A stretch of 35,255 nucleotides of DNA from contig NZ_CP046186.1 of assembly GCF_012567955.1 (NCBI RefSeq), positions 350,646 to 385,900 on the forward strand, written 5' to 3'. This document shows, piece by piece, positions 9,078-17,185 of the stretch (within the stretch, counting starts at the first letter, position 1; every line of letters starts with the position of its first letter). The DNA is from Enterobacteriaceae endosymbiont of Donacia bicoloricornis. Lineage in GTDB: Bacteria; Pseudomonadota; Gammaproteobacteria; Enterobacterales; Enterobacteriaceae. The notes beneath the pieces are model-generated. The model worked only from the letters and a program-made list of their open reading frames with translations. It made no database searches and had not been told where the DNA came from. The position numbers were made by a program, and so were the translations under genes.

Positions 9078-10523
9078 TTATCCAATACTATCTTCTAAAT
9101 GAAGAGATAGTAATTTTTGAGCTTCAATTGCAAATTCTAAAGGAAATTTAGTAAAAACTTCTCTACAAAATCCATTAATAATAAGAGAAATAGCATCTTC
9201 TATATTTAATCCTCTTTGTAAACAAAAAAATATTTGTTCTTCTTCAATTTTAGAAGTAGTAGCTTCATGTTCAACTTGTGCTGTATTATTTAAAATATTT
9301 AAAACAGGATATGTATGTGTACTACATTTAGAACCAATTAAAATTGAATCACATTGAGTAAAATTACGAGAATTATTTGCATTCTTCTTAATAGAAACTA
9401 AACCTCTATAGGTATTTTTACTATTTTCAGTAGAAATACTTTTAGAAATTATTTTTGATTTTGTATTTTTTCCTATATGAATCATTTTAGTACCAGTATC
9501 AGCTTGTTGATAACCATTCGTTAAAGAAACAGAAAAAAATTCTCCTGTAGAATTATCTCCTTGTAAAATAACACTTGGATATTTCCAAGTAATTGCCGCA
9601 CCTGTTTCTGATTGTGTCCAAGACATTTTACTATTTTCTCCTTTACATATTGCTCTTTTAGTTACAAAGTTTAAAATTCCTCCTTTATTTTTAACATTTC
9701 CTGGAAACCAATTTTGTACTGTTGAATAATTTACTTGAGCATTTTTATGTAAAATTACTTCAACAACAGCAGCATGTAATTGAGAATTATTTCTAATTGG
9801 AGCAGAACATCCTTCTATATAGTTAAGATAACTATTTTCATCTGCAACTAAAATAGTACGTTCAAATTGTCCAATATTTTTTTCATTAATTCTAAAATAA
9901 GTAGATAAATCTATGGGACAATACGTATTTTTAGGAATATATATAAATGTACCATCAGAAGCTACAGCAGCATTTAATGATGCAAAAAAATTATCATTAG
10001 CAGGAACTACTGAACCTAAATATTTTTTAACTAATTCAGGATAATTTTTTATAGCATTATTTAATGAACAAAAAATAATTCCTTGCTTTAATAATTTTTT
10101 TTGATTTGTTGTAATTACTGATACAGAATCAAAAATAGCATCTACAGCTATGGTAGTATTATTATCAATAGGTACTTTTAACTTATCGAATGTATTTTTT
10201 ACTTCAGATGTTAAATATTTATTTTTTTTAATATTATTAGTTGTTTTTAAATTATTTAAAGGAGCTGAATAATATATATATTTTTGATAATTTAATTTTT
10301 TATAAAAACCATTTAACCAATGAGGTTCTTTTTGTTTTATCCATGAATAATATCCTTGTAATCTAAAATTCAGCATCCATTCTGGTTCATTTCGAACATG
10401 AGATATTTTATGTATTATATCTAAATTAATACCAGGAGTAAATTTTTCATTTTTTAATTTAGTGGAAAATCCTTCTTTATATATATTTTTTTTTTCTCTT
10501 AAATACTTTAAGTTATTACTCAT
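9078..10523 (-). CDS. sufB: SufB, Fe-S cluster scaffold
   Basis: Core subunit of SufBC2D, which accepts sulfur from SufE and builds the nascent cluster. 481 residues against 495 in E. coli; the shortfall is near the N-terminus. Strongly conserved: the middle contains SYLNYIEGCSAP and VQNWFPG, and the C-terminal part contains FTQCDS, where Cys391 corresponds to E. coli Cys405, followed by EHEATTSKI with the acidic partner residue, and it ends LHLEDSIG, matching E. coli in register. It is much better conserved than sufD. It starts 15 bases after sufA in the operon. Confidence 0.97.
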   Translation of the reverse strand: MSNNLKYLREKKNIYKEGFSTKLKNEKFTPGINLDIIHKISHVRNEPEWMLNFRLQGYYSWIKQKEPHWLNGFYKKLNYQKYIYYSAPLNNLKTTNNIKKNKYLTSEVKNTFDKLKVPIDNNTTIAVDAIFDSVSVITTNQKKLLKQGIIFCSLNNAIKNYPELVKKYLGSVVPANDNFFASLNAAVASDGTFIYIPKNTYCPIDLSTYFRINEKNIGQFERTILVADENSYLNYIEGCSAPIRNNSQLHAAVVEVILHKNAQVNYSTVQNWFPGNVKNKGGILNFVTKRAICKGENSKMSWTQSETGAAITWKYPSVILQGDNSTGEFFSVSLTNGYQQADTGTKMIHIGKNTKSKIISKSISTENSKNTYRGLVSIKKNANNSRNFTQCDSILIGSKCSTHTYPVLNILNNTAQVEHEATTSKIEEEQIFFCLQRGLNIEDAISLIINGFCREVFTKFPLEFAIEAQKLLSLHLEDSIG

Positions 10524-10538
10524 AAAATTATTTCTTTT

Positions 10539-10913
10539 TTAATCAAAATTAAAACTTTTTTTACATCCACAGAATTGTTTAATTTTTTTATTATAAAATT
10601 CAAATGATTGACTAAAATTATTTTTTGTAAAATCAATAATAGTTCCATCTATAAAAATAATATCTTTATTATTAATAAAAATATATATGTTTTTTTTTTT
10701 AAATAAAATTTCATTCTTAAGTATATTTTTTACTAAAAAAAATTTATATTTGAAACCAAAACAACCAGATTTTTTTAAAAATAATTTTATGCCTTTATTA
10801 TCATATTTTTCTATTATTCTTTTTATTTGTAAAAAAGCATTTTTTGTTATATACAAACCTTTATAATTATTTTTATCACATTTAAAATGTATTAAACTTT
10901 TCTTTATTACCAT
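10539..10913 (-). CDS. sufA: SufA, A-type Fe-S carrier
   Basis: Carries assembled clusters from the Suf scaffold to target apoproteins. 124 residues (E. coli 122). The three conserved cysteines are present: Cys51 in KKSGCFGF, and Cys115 and Cys117 in CGCKKSF. FIDGT is also conserved at 88-91. The rest is diverged and Lys-rich. First gene of sufABCDSE, with an AGGT 7 to 8 bases before the ATG and a 239-base upstream region that should hold the operon promoter. Being first in the suf order argues for SufA over IscA or ErpA. An 11-T run (10690-10700) lies in frame. Confidence 0.92.
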   Translation of the reverse strand: MVIKKSLIHFKCDKNNYKGLYITKNAFLQIKRIIEKYDNKGIKLFLKKSGCFGFKYKFFLVKNILKNEILFKKKNIYIFINNKDIIFIDGTIIDFTKNNFSQSFEFYNKKIKQFCGCKKSFNFD

Positions 10914-11152
10914 ATAATAACCTAAAAATATAATTATATATATATTTTAATATATAAAAAATAATATATAAAAGTTAATTTTAATTATTTTAACTGAAAT
11001 TTAAATTTTAGTTTAGTTAAACTAACTAATATTAAAAAATATATATTATTTATTTCTATTATTTTTATTTTAAAAATAAAATATGTAAATTTTTTTAAAA
11101 TTAAAATTATCAATTTTATAATATTAAAATATTTGTTGATAAAATAAAAAAA
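10914..11152. other. suf operon upstream region (murJ-sufA spacer)
   Basis: 239 bases between the murJ stop and sufA, the largest protein-gene spacer in the window. It should hold the suf promoter and any murJ terminator. I see no ORF, tRNA or recognisable IscR or Fur box; overlapping inverted repeats lie at 10992-11025 and are listed separately. Many A/T hexamers resemble -10 boxes, so I do not assign one. Confidence 0.7.
10992..11025. repeat. Two overlapping inverted repeats upstream of sufA
   Basis: AACTGAAATTT (10992-11002) faces AAATTTTAGTT (11003-11013), pairing at every position on the plus strand if one G-U is allowed. TTAGTTTA (11008-11015) faces TTAGTTTA's complement TAAACTAA (11018-11025) around GT. 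The two repeats share bases 11008-11013, so the stems exclude each other. They lie about 80 to 110 bases before sufA. They could be a terminator for murJ, an operator or chance in AT-rich DNA. Confidence 0.35.
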
Positions 11153-12697
11153 TTATTGTTTTTCTTTTAAAGAAAAATCTTTTAGACGAAATCCTAATAT
11201 AAATAATATAATTATATATAAAAGAAAAATAATAAAACAAATACTTAATAGAAAAAATATACGTATTTTAAAAGATGTTAAAATTAACCATTTTTCAGAA
11301 ATTATATGAGAAATAAATAATAAAATTATACTTAAAATAAATGTTATGATACTCATACGAAATAAAAAATTAAACCAACCAGGTTCAGGTTTATAAATAT
11401 GTTTTTTAATTAGTTTATTAAATAATAGAATAACATTTAAAAATGCAGCAAAACATATGGATATAGAGAATCCTATATGATGTAAAAAAAAAATAAAAAG
11501 AGGACTAAATAATTGAGTAATAATTAAAACTAATATATTTATTTTAACCGGAGTTTTAACATCTTGTCTAGCATAAAACCCTATTGCTAATACTTTAGCA
11601 ATTATTAAAAATATTAATCCTATTGAATAAATAATAATATTTACTTGCGTCATTAATACATCAAAATAAGTAAAAGCTCCATATTGAAATAAAGAAATCA
11701 ATAATGTTTTTGATAAAAAACCTAAAATTAAAGAACTAGGTATTATTAGTAAAAAACATAAACGTAATCCAATATCCATTAATTGATTATATTCTTTTTC
11801 ATTATTTTGTGTAAACGAATCAGTTAATGCAGGTAATAATACTATTGTTAATGCTATTCCAAACATACCTATAGGTAATTCCATTAAACGATCAGCATAA
11901 TAAATCCAAGTAATAGAACCTGTAATTAAGAAAGATGAAAGAGCAGAATTAATTAATAACGATATTTGTGTAGCTGCTACCCCAATTATAGCTGTCCCCA
12001 TTTTTTTAAAAACTCTTAATACTCCTCTATCAAAATTTTTAAAATGAGGAATAATTAACATATTTATCTTTTTTAAATAAATTAATTGATAAAAAATTTG
12101 TAATAATCCTCCAATTAATACAGCCCATGCTAGGATTAAAATTGAAGGTTCTAACATTTTAGGAAAAAGAATAATTAATAAAATCATACTTAAATTTAAT
12201 AAAATAGGAGTTACTGCTGGTACAAAAAAATTTTTCCAAATATTTAAAATTGAACTTGCTAATGAAGATAATGAAATTAATAAAATATAAGGAAAAGTCA
12301 TTTTTAATATTTTAGATGTAAGTTTTAATTTAAAATCTGTATTAACAAATCCAGGAGCAATTATAGAAATAATGAAAGAAGAAAATATTATTCCTAATAA
12401 TACTATTATTGACAGTATTATAATTAATATGCCTAATGTAGAAGCAATAAAATTTTTTGTGTCTTTTCTACTTTTTTTGTTTTTATATTCTGCTAATATT
12501 GGGGTAAAAGCTTGAGAAAAAGCTCCTTCTGCAAATATACGACGTAATAAATTAGGTAATTTAAAAGCAATAAAAAAAGAATCACTATAAACACCGGCAC
12601 CAAAAACTTTTGCTATAAGACTATCTCTAATAAAGCCTAATAATCTAGAGAATAATGTAATTACACTAACTGTCGTTAATGACTTTAATAAATTCAT
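11153..12697 (-). CDS. murJ: Lipid II flippase MurJ (MviN)
   Basis: Inner-membrane protein that flips the lipid-linked peptidoglycan precursor (lipid II) to the periplasmic face. 514 residues (E. coli 511) with about fourteen hydrophobic segments through the whole length. The conserved N-terminal part is strong: Arg18, then GFIRD with Arg24, then AFKLPNLLRRIFAEGAFSQAF with the paired arginines and acidic residue that line the cavity. The ATG has an AGGA 6 bases upstream, a clear ribosome site for this window. It is divergent from ribA and followed by the 239-base suf spacer. With murI it supports continued cell-wall synthesis. Confidence 0.96.
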   Translation of the reverse strand: MNLLKSLTTVSVITLFSRLLGFIRDSLIAKVFGAGVYSDSFFIAFKLPNLLRRIFAEGAFSQAFTPILAEYKNKKSRKDTKNFIASTLGILIIILSIIVLLGIIFSSFIISIIAPGFVNTDFKLKLTSKILKMTFPYILLISLSSLASSILNIWKNFFVPAVTPILLNLSMILLIILFPKMLEPSILILAWAVLIGGLLQIFYQLIYLKKINMLIIPHFKNFDRGVLRVFKKMGTAIIGVAATQISLLINSALSSFLITGSITWIYYADRLMELPIGMFGIALTIVLLPALTDSFTQNNEKEYNQLMDIGLRLCFLLIIPSSLILGFLSKTLLISLFQYGAFTYFDVLMTQVNIIIYSIGLIFLIIAKVLAIGFYARQDVKTPVKINILVLIITQLFSPLFIFFLHHIGFSISICFAAFLNVILLFNKLIKKHIYKPEPGWFNFLFRMSIITFILSIILLFISHIISEKWLILTSFKIRIFFLLSICFIIFLLYIIILFILGFRLKDFSLKEKQ

Positions 12698-12869
12698 ATA
12701 ATTCCTAAAAATAATAGTTTATTATATAAATAAATTATTTTAATAAAAAATTCAATATAATAAAATATTATTACTTAATAAAAAAATATTTTTTATTTAA
12801 GTAAACATATTTATTTTATTATAAATTTTTATTTTTAGTAAAATTCAAAATTTTATAGGTAAAAATTTT
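12698..12869. other. Divergent intergenic region murJ / ribA
   Basis: 172 bases of A/T-rich sequence between two divergent genes, expected to carry both promoters. AGGA precedes murJ and AGGT precedes ribA at suitable spacing. I found no FMN riboswitch-like conserved element before ribA and no ORF. Confidence 0.6.
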
Positions 12870-13463
12870 ATGAATATAAAAGAAGTATCTAGAGCAAAAC
12901 TTCCAACAAAATGGGGTGAATTTATTATCATAGGATTTGAAGAAGTAAATACAGGTAATCATCATATTGCTTTAGTATATGGATTAAAAAAAATACATAA
13001 GAACTCAATTATTTTAACAAGAATACATTCAGAATGTTTAACAGGAGATGCTTTTTTTAGTTTACGTTGTGATTGTGGTTTACAATTACAATTAGCTTTA
13101 GAAAAAATTTCTAAAGCTAATTGTGGTATATTAATTTATCATAGACAAGAAGGTAGAAATATTGGTCTTTTAAATAAAATTAAAGCATATAATTTACAAG
13201 ATCATGGATTAGATACTGTAGAAGCAAATTATAAGTTAGGATTTTATGCAGATGAAAGAAATTTTATTTCATGTATAAATATATTAAAAATATTAGGTAT
13301 TTTAAATATTAAATTATTAACAAATAATCCTCATAAAATTAATTTTTTAAAAAAAAAAGGTATAAATGTAATAGATAGAATCCCGTTAATTATAGATTAT
13401 AACATTTATAATTATAAATATTTAAATACTAAAAATATAAAATTAGGACATATATTAAGTTAG
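12870..13463 (+). CDS. ribA: GTP cyclohydrolase II RibA
   Basis: First committed enzyme of riboflavin synthesis: opens GTP to the diaminopyrimidinone phosphate with loss of formate and pyrophosphate; Zn-dependent, cytosolic. 197 residues (E. coli 196). Zinc ligands Cys56 (HSECLTGD), Cys67 and Cys69 (SLRCDCG) are present, as are the catalytic [11 protein letters not shown] and the LTNNPHKI nucleotide-binding segment. It stands alone, not fused to RibB. AGGT lies about 9 bases before the ATG. Its TAG stop overlaps the convergent sbcB stop by 9 bases. Its product line leads to FMN/FAD, including the FMN of NuoF. Confidence 0.97.
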   Translation: MNIKEVSRAKLPTKWGEFIIIGFEEVNTGNHHIALVYGLKKIHKNSIILTRIHSECLTGDAFFSLRCDCGLQLQLALEKISKANCGILIYHRQEGRNIGLLNKIKAYNLQDHGLDTVEANYKLGFYADERNFISCINILKILGILNIKLLTNNPHKINFLKKKGINVIDRIPLIIDYNIYNYKYLNTKNIKLGHILS

Positions 13464-14879
13464 TGAATTATATAATTCTTTAACATATTTTAATAAATCT
13501 TTTAAAACTAAAATTTTTTTATTACATAATTCATTTTGTAAAAATTTTTCTATTTTTAGAATATAATTATTAAGAAATTTTTTGTTAAAAATATTTTTTT
13601 GATATATATTCCATTTTTTTTTTTCTATGTGATTTAACATAAATGGAAAATTTCTTGCTTTATATTTAAATAATAAAATTTTTGCCCTTTTATCTTTGAA
13701 TGATATTTTATTTAAATTTAAATAAATAGATTTTTTATCATTTATTTTTTTAAAATTATATAAATCATTATTTGGAAAAAAATTTTTATATAATTGTTCA
13801 TCTACATTATAAATATTTGTATTATCATCTTTTTTAGAAAAATTAATTAAATTTAATTTAATAAAATTTTTTATTTCTAAAAAATTTTTTTTTAGCATCG
13901 AAAAGTTTTCTGTGTAAAATAAAATATTAAATTTTAATCGTTTAATATCTATTTTTTTTAAAATATTAATTGGTATTAATAATGGAGATTTACTAAAATT
14001 AATATATTGTATATATAAAAATATATATTCTTTTTTTATTTTACTTTTATTATTTAAAATTTTTAAAAAACTACTTATTTTTTTTTTCAAATTAAAAGTA
14101 ATTAATATGTTTTTATTTTCGGGATGCCAAAATAAAGGTGTAATACAATTTAAATTATTATCTTTATTTTTATAAATATTACTAATATGAATTAAAATTT
14201 GAATTTTTAATAAATTTATAATTTTGATTAAAAAATTTTTATTTTTATATTTAAAAAAATATTTAAATAATAATGGTTGTTTATTTTTGACTAATTTAGT
14301 AAGAGAGATTGTTGTATATACATCTGATAATGCATCATGTGATTTATAATATGGTAATATATTATTTAATATAGCAATTTTTTCAAGATTAAATATTGGA
14401 ATATTATTAATTTTTGGCCAAAAAATACCATTAGGTCTTAATACATAACATGCTCTAATTAAGTTTAATATATCCCAACGACTGTTATTATTTTTCCAAA
14501 ACCACTCATATGCATCGTAAAAATTACGATAAAATAAAAATTTACTAAATTCATCATCAAAATTAATATTATTATATCCTAAAATACAAGTATTAGGATA
14601 TGAAAATATTTTATTAATAAAATGAGCAAATTCATTTTCTTTTAATCCTTTTAAGTTAACTACATAAGGACTAATATTATGAATAATAATAGAATTAGGA
14701 TCAGGTAAATAATCACTAGGTAACTTACAGTAAGTTACAATAGGTGAACTTATAATATTTAAATTAATATCAGTACGTATACATGCAAATTGTGCAATTC
14801 TATCTTTTTTTGGGTTTAGCCCAAAAGTTTCATAATCATAAAATAAAAAACTAAATTTTATTTTTTTTTTCTTTAACAT
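13455..14879 (-). CDS. sbcB: Exodeoxyribonuclease I SbcB
   Basis: 3'-to-5' single-strand DNA exonuclease of the DnaQ-like (DEDDh) family, acting in recombination and repair. 474 residues (E. coli 475). The N-terminal nuclease domain keeps all five catalytic residues at the same numbers as I recall for E. coli: Asp15 and Glu17 (YDYET), Asp108 (FDDEF), His181 and Asp186 (SHDALSD). The C-terminal half (about 210-474, SH3-like and helical domains that grip DNA) is very Lys/Asn/Ile-rich and hard to align, but its length is preserved. A 10-T run at 14861-14870 encodes the N-terminal lysines. It converges on ribA with overlapping stops and is divergent from tRNA-Ser. Confidence 0.93.
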   Translation of the reverse strand: MLKKKKIKFSFLFYDYETFGLNPKKDRIAQFACIRTDINLNIISSPIVTYCKLPSDYLPDPNSIIIHNISPYVVNLKGLKENEFAHFINKIFSYPNTCILGYNNINFDDEFSKFLFYRNFYDAYEWFWKNNNSRWDILNLIRACYVLRPNGIFWPKINNIPIFNLEKIAILNNILPYYKSHDALSDVYTTISLTKLVKNKQPLLFKYFFKYKNKNFLIKIINLLKIQILIHISNIYKNKDNNLNCITPLFWHPENKNILITFNLKKKISSFLKILNNKSKIKKEYIFLYIQYINFSKSPLLIPINILKKIDIKRLKFNILFYTENFSMLKKNFLEIKNFIKLNLINFSKKDDNTNIYNVDEQLYKNFFPNNDLYNFKKINDKKSIYLNLNKISFKDKRAKILLFKYKARNFPFMLNHIEKKKWNIYQKNIFNKKFLNNYILKIEKFLQNELCNKKILVLKDLLKYVKELYNSLT

Positions 14880-14936
14880 AGTAGTATAATACTATACTAT
14901 TAGTAGTATTTTAACAATATTTATTATATAAATTAT

Positions 14937-15021
14937 GGTGAGATGGCCGAGTGGTTTAAGGCGCATGCCTGGAAAGTATGTATATGGAAACATATCAAGG
15001 GTTCGAATCCCTTTCTCACCG
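14937..15021 (+). tRNA. serX: tRNA-Ser (anticodon GGA), CCA not encoded
   Basis: 85-base type II tRNA. Acceptor stem GGTGAGA (14937-14943) pairs with TCTCACC (15014-15020), followed by discriminator G. D-arm contains GCCGAGTGGTTTAAGGC. The anticodon stem CATGC/GTATG encloses CTGGAAA, giving anticodon GGA, which reads UCU and UCC. The long variable arm is ATATG-GAAA-CATAT, typical of serine tRNAs. The T-arm is AAGGG-TTCGAAT-CCCTT. The sequence after the discriminator is AAATA, so CCA must be added after transcription, unlike in E. coli. It lies 47 bases before yohD and may be cotranscribed with it. The symbol follows E. coli usage for this isoacceptor. Confidence 0.95.
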
Positions 15022-15068
15022 AAATATTGTATTTTATAAATATTTATTTTATAAACGTGATATAAAAC

Positions 15069-15638
15069 ATGTTTAATATAAATATAGCTAAAACAATGAA
15101 CCAATATGGTTATTTATTTATATTATTAGGATCATTAATTGAATGGGAAACATTAATTATTATTTCTGGAATGTTAGCTCACAAAAAAATATTATTTTTA
15201 CATAAAATTATTATTATTACAATTATAGGTTCTGTAATAAGTAATCAGATATTATTTTTTATAGGTAAAAAATATAATAAAAAATTTTTATCTTTTTTTA
15301 AAAATTATAATTTTAAAATTAAAAAATATCATAATTTAATTACAAATTATCCTTATATATTTATTATTATAACAAGATTTATTTATGGTTTTAGATTAAT
15401 TAGTCCAATTATAATGGGTATTACTAATATTTCTAATATAAAATTTTTTTTATTAAATATTATTGGTGCTATTATTTGGACTATTTTTTTTACTATTACT
15501 GGATATTTTTTTGGTGAAATTATATCCGCTTGGATTAGAGATTTTAGTAAAATTATTAAATATTTTTTATATATTTTTTTATTGTTTATAGTAATAAAAA
15601 TTTTCATAAAAATAATAAAAAAATATTTTTTTATTTAA
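15069..15638 (+). CDS. yohD: DedA-family inner-membrane protein, YohD-like
   Basis: Polytopic membrane protein of the DedA family, whose members are tied to membrane homeostasis and, in some cases, lipid carrier recycling; the exact substrate of YohD is not known. 189 residues with about five hydrophobic stretches (roughly 14-33, 43-64, 94-118, 125-148, 160-188). It aligns over its length with my recollection of E. coli YohD: QYGYLFILLGSLIEWETL, then YPYIFIIITRFIYGFRLISP with the two conserved arginines Arg103 and Arg109, then GYFFGE. Odd point: the family GD pair in the second helix (GDQ in E. coli YohD) is Ser58-Asn59 here. It follows tRNA-Ser on the same strand and converges on nuoN with 20 bases between. 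Confidence 0.85.
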   Translation: MFNINIAKTMNQYGYLFILLGSLIEWETLIIISGMLAHKKILFLHKIIIITIIGSVISNQILFFIGKKYNKKFLSFFKNYNFKIKKYHNLITNYPYIFIIITRFIYGFRLISPIIMGITNISNIKFFLLNIIGAIIWTIFFTITGYFFGEIISAWIRDFSKIIKYFLYIFLLFIVIKIFIKIIKKYFFI

Positions 15639-15658
15639 AAAAAAAAATAACATTCAGT

Positions 15659-17125
15659 TTAGATTATATTTTTAATGTTATTAATAACAAATCCAGGATA
15701 AATACCTAATATAATTATTATTATTGTTAATAATAAAAATAAATTTTTAATAAAAAAATAAAAATTATTATTTTCTACTTTAGAAGTGTACCAATTTTTA
15801 TTTATTTTAGATGGTATTAAATATAAACTAATAATAATTCGTAAATAATAATATAAACCAATAGAACTACCTAATATAATAATTAGGGTTAAATACCATA
15901 TTTTCATTTTTATACTTAAAGCTATTAAATAAAATTTAGATATAAAACCTATAGTCAAAGGAATTCCAGCTAAAGATAAAAACATAACTGTAAATATAAA
16001 AGCAAGTATAGGGTCATACCAAAATAATCCACGATAATAATATAATTTGTCTATATTATTTTCTTGAAAATTAAAACCTTCAAATAAACTTATTATTCCC
16101 AATATAACTAAATTATTTATTATATATCCAATAATATATATTATCATCATTTCTAATGAAAAAAGATATATTGTATATTTCTGATTATAAATTAAAATTG
16201 TTAACATATAACCAATATGAGCTATAGATGAATATGCTAATAAACGTTTAATATTATTTTTTGTTTTAATTCCCATAATATTACCAATAATTATAGATAA
16301 CATTGATAGTAATATTAATATTTTATATAAAAAATATTTATTATTATTAATTTTAGCAAAATAAATTAAAAATTTTACTAAAAATATAAAAATAGATAAT
16401 TTATTGCATGTAGTTAAAAATATTGTTACAATTGTAGGAGCACCTTGATATACATCAGAAGTCCATAAGTGAAATGGTGCTATTGATAATTTAAAACTTA
16501 AACTCACTAAAATTAAACAAAATCCAATTATAGTTAAATAATTAATTAAAAATTTATTATAAAATAAATAATTATTTAATAAGAATGTAAAATTTAAACT
16601 TCCATTATCTAAATAGATAAAAGAAATTCCAAGTATTATAAAAGATGATGCAATAGTTGATAAAATTACATATTTAATACTAGCTTCTAATGAATATTTT
16701 GAATTAATATTATAACTTATGAGCCCAAATATAGGTATAGATATTAATTCAATACCTATTAACATAGAAATTAAATTATTTGAATTTAATAATACAATAC
16801 TGCCAATAGTAGATATTATTATTAATAAATAAAATTCATCCTTATTATATTTTAAATTAGATAACCATTTATATGAAATTAAGCACGTTATAATATTATT
16901 ACAAATTAATATAATTGTATAAAAATTTGAATACATATCATTTAAAAATAGATAATTTATTGGAAAATTATTATTTTTAACATAAAAAATAGATATTATT
17001 GTTAATATAAATCCTGAAATTGTAATAATTAAACTTGTTAAATTATTTCTTTTAATAGATATTTTTATTAATAATAATATTAATAATGTAATAATAGTAA
17101 TTAAAGGTATTAATGATTTAGTCAT
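15659..17125 (-). CDS. nuoN: NADH-quinone oxidoreductase subunit N
   Basis: Antiporter-like membrane subunit of complex I that contributes one proton channel. 488 residues (E. coli 485), almost entirely hydrophobic helices. Recognisable elements are GIELISIPIFGLISY (helix 5 glutamate), APFHLWTSDVYQGAPT, and NNIKRLLAYSSIAHIGY. Last gene of the nuo operon. It lies 52 bases after nuoM, across a small hairpin at 17171-17185, and has no good Shine-Dalgarno. Confidence 0.96.
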   Translation of the reverse strand: MTKSLIPLITIITLLILLLIKISIKRNNLTSLIITISGFILTIISIFYVKNNNFPINYLFLNDMYSNFYTIILICNNIITCLISYKWLSNLKYNKDEFYLLIIISTIGSIVLLNSNNLISMLIGIELISIPIFGLISYNINSKYSLEASIKYVILSTIASSFIILGISFIYLDNGSLNFTFLLNNYLFYNKFLINYLTIIGFCLILVSLSFKLSIAPFHLWTSDVYQGAPTIVTIFLTTCNKLSIFIFLVKFLIYFAKINNNKYFLYKILILLSMLSIIIGNIMGIKTKNNIKRLLAYSSIAHIGYMLTILIYNQKYTIYLFSLEMMIIYIIGYIINNLVILGIISLFEGFNFQENNIDKLYYYRGLFWYDPILAFIFTVMFLSLAGIPLTIGFISKFYLIALSIKMKIWYLTLIIILGSSIGLYYYLRIIISLYLIPSKINKNWYTSKVENNNFYFFIKNLFLLLTIIIIILGIYPGFVINNIKNII

Positions 17126-17170
17126 AAAAAATTCTATTTTATTTGATAAATTTATTTAAAATGAACATAC

Positions 17171-17185
17171 ATACATTTTATGTAT
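17171..17185. repeat. Small hairpin over the nuoM stop codon
   Basis: ATACAT (17171-17176) and ATGTAT (17180-17185) can pair around TTT. The nuoM stop (17180-17178) lies in the loop region. The hairpin is short and A/T-rich. It could slow or stabilise transcript ends between nuoM and nuoN, or be chance. Confidence 0.25.

Noticed and set aside
12698..12869. FMN riboswitch before ribA
   Set aside because: The spacer lacks the GC-containing conserved blocks of the RFN element and is nearly all A/T.
14881..14936. Repeated AGTAT/ATACT motifs before tRNA-Ser as an operator
   Set aside because: Short A/T-rich direct and inverted copies in a divergent promoter region; no spacing or partner supports a specific regulator.
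14892..15104. 70-residue minus-strand ORF across the tRNA-Ser region
   Set aside because: It is the antisense of tRNA-Ser and of the yohD start; its GIRTLD-like segment is a common artefact of translating across tRNA-Ser genes.
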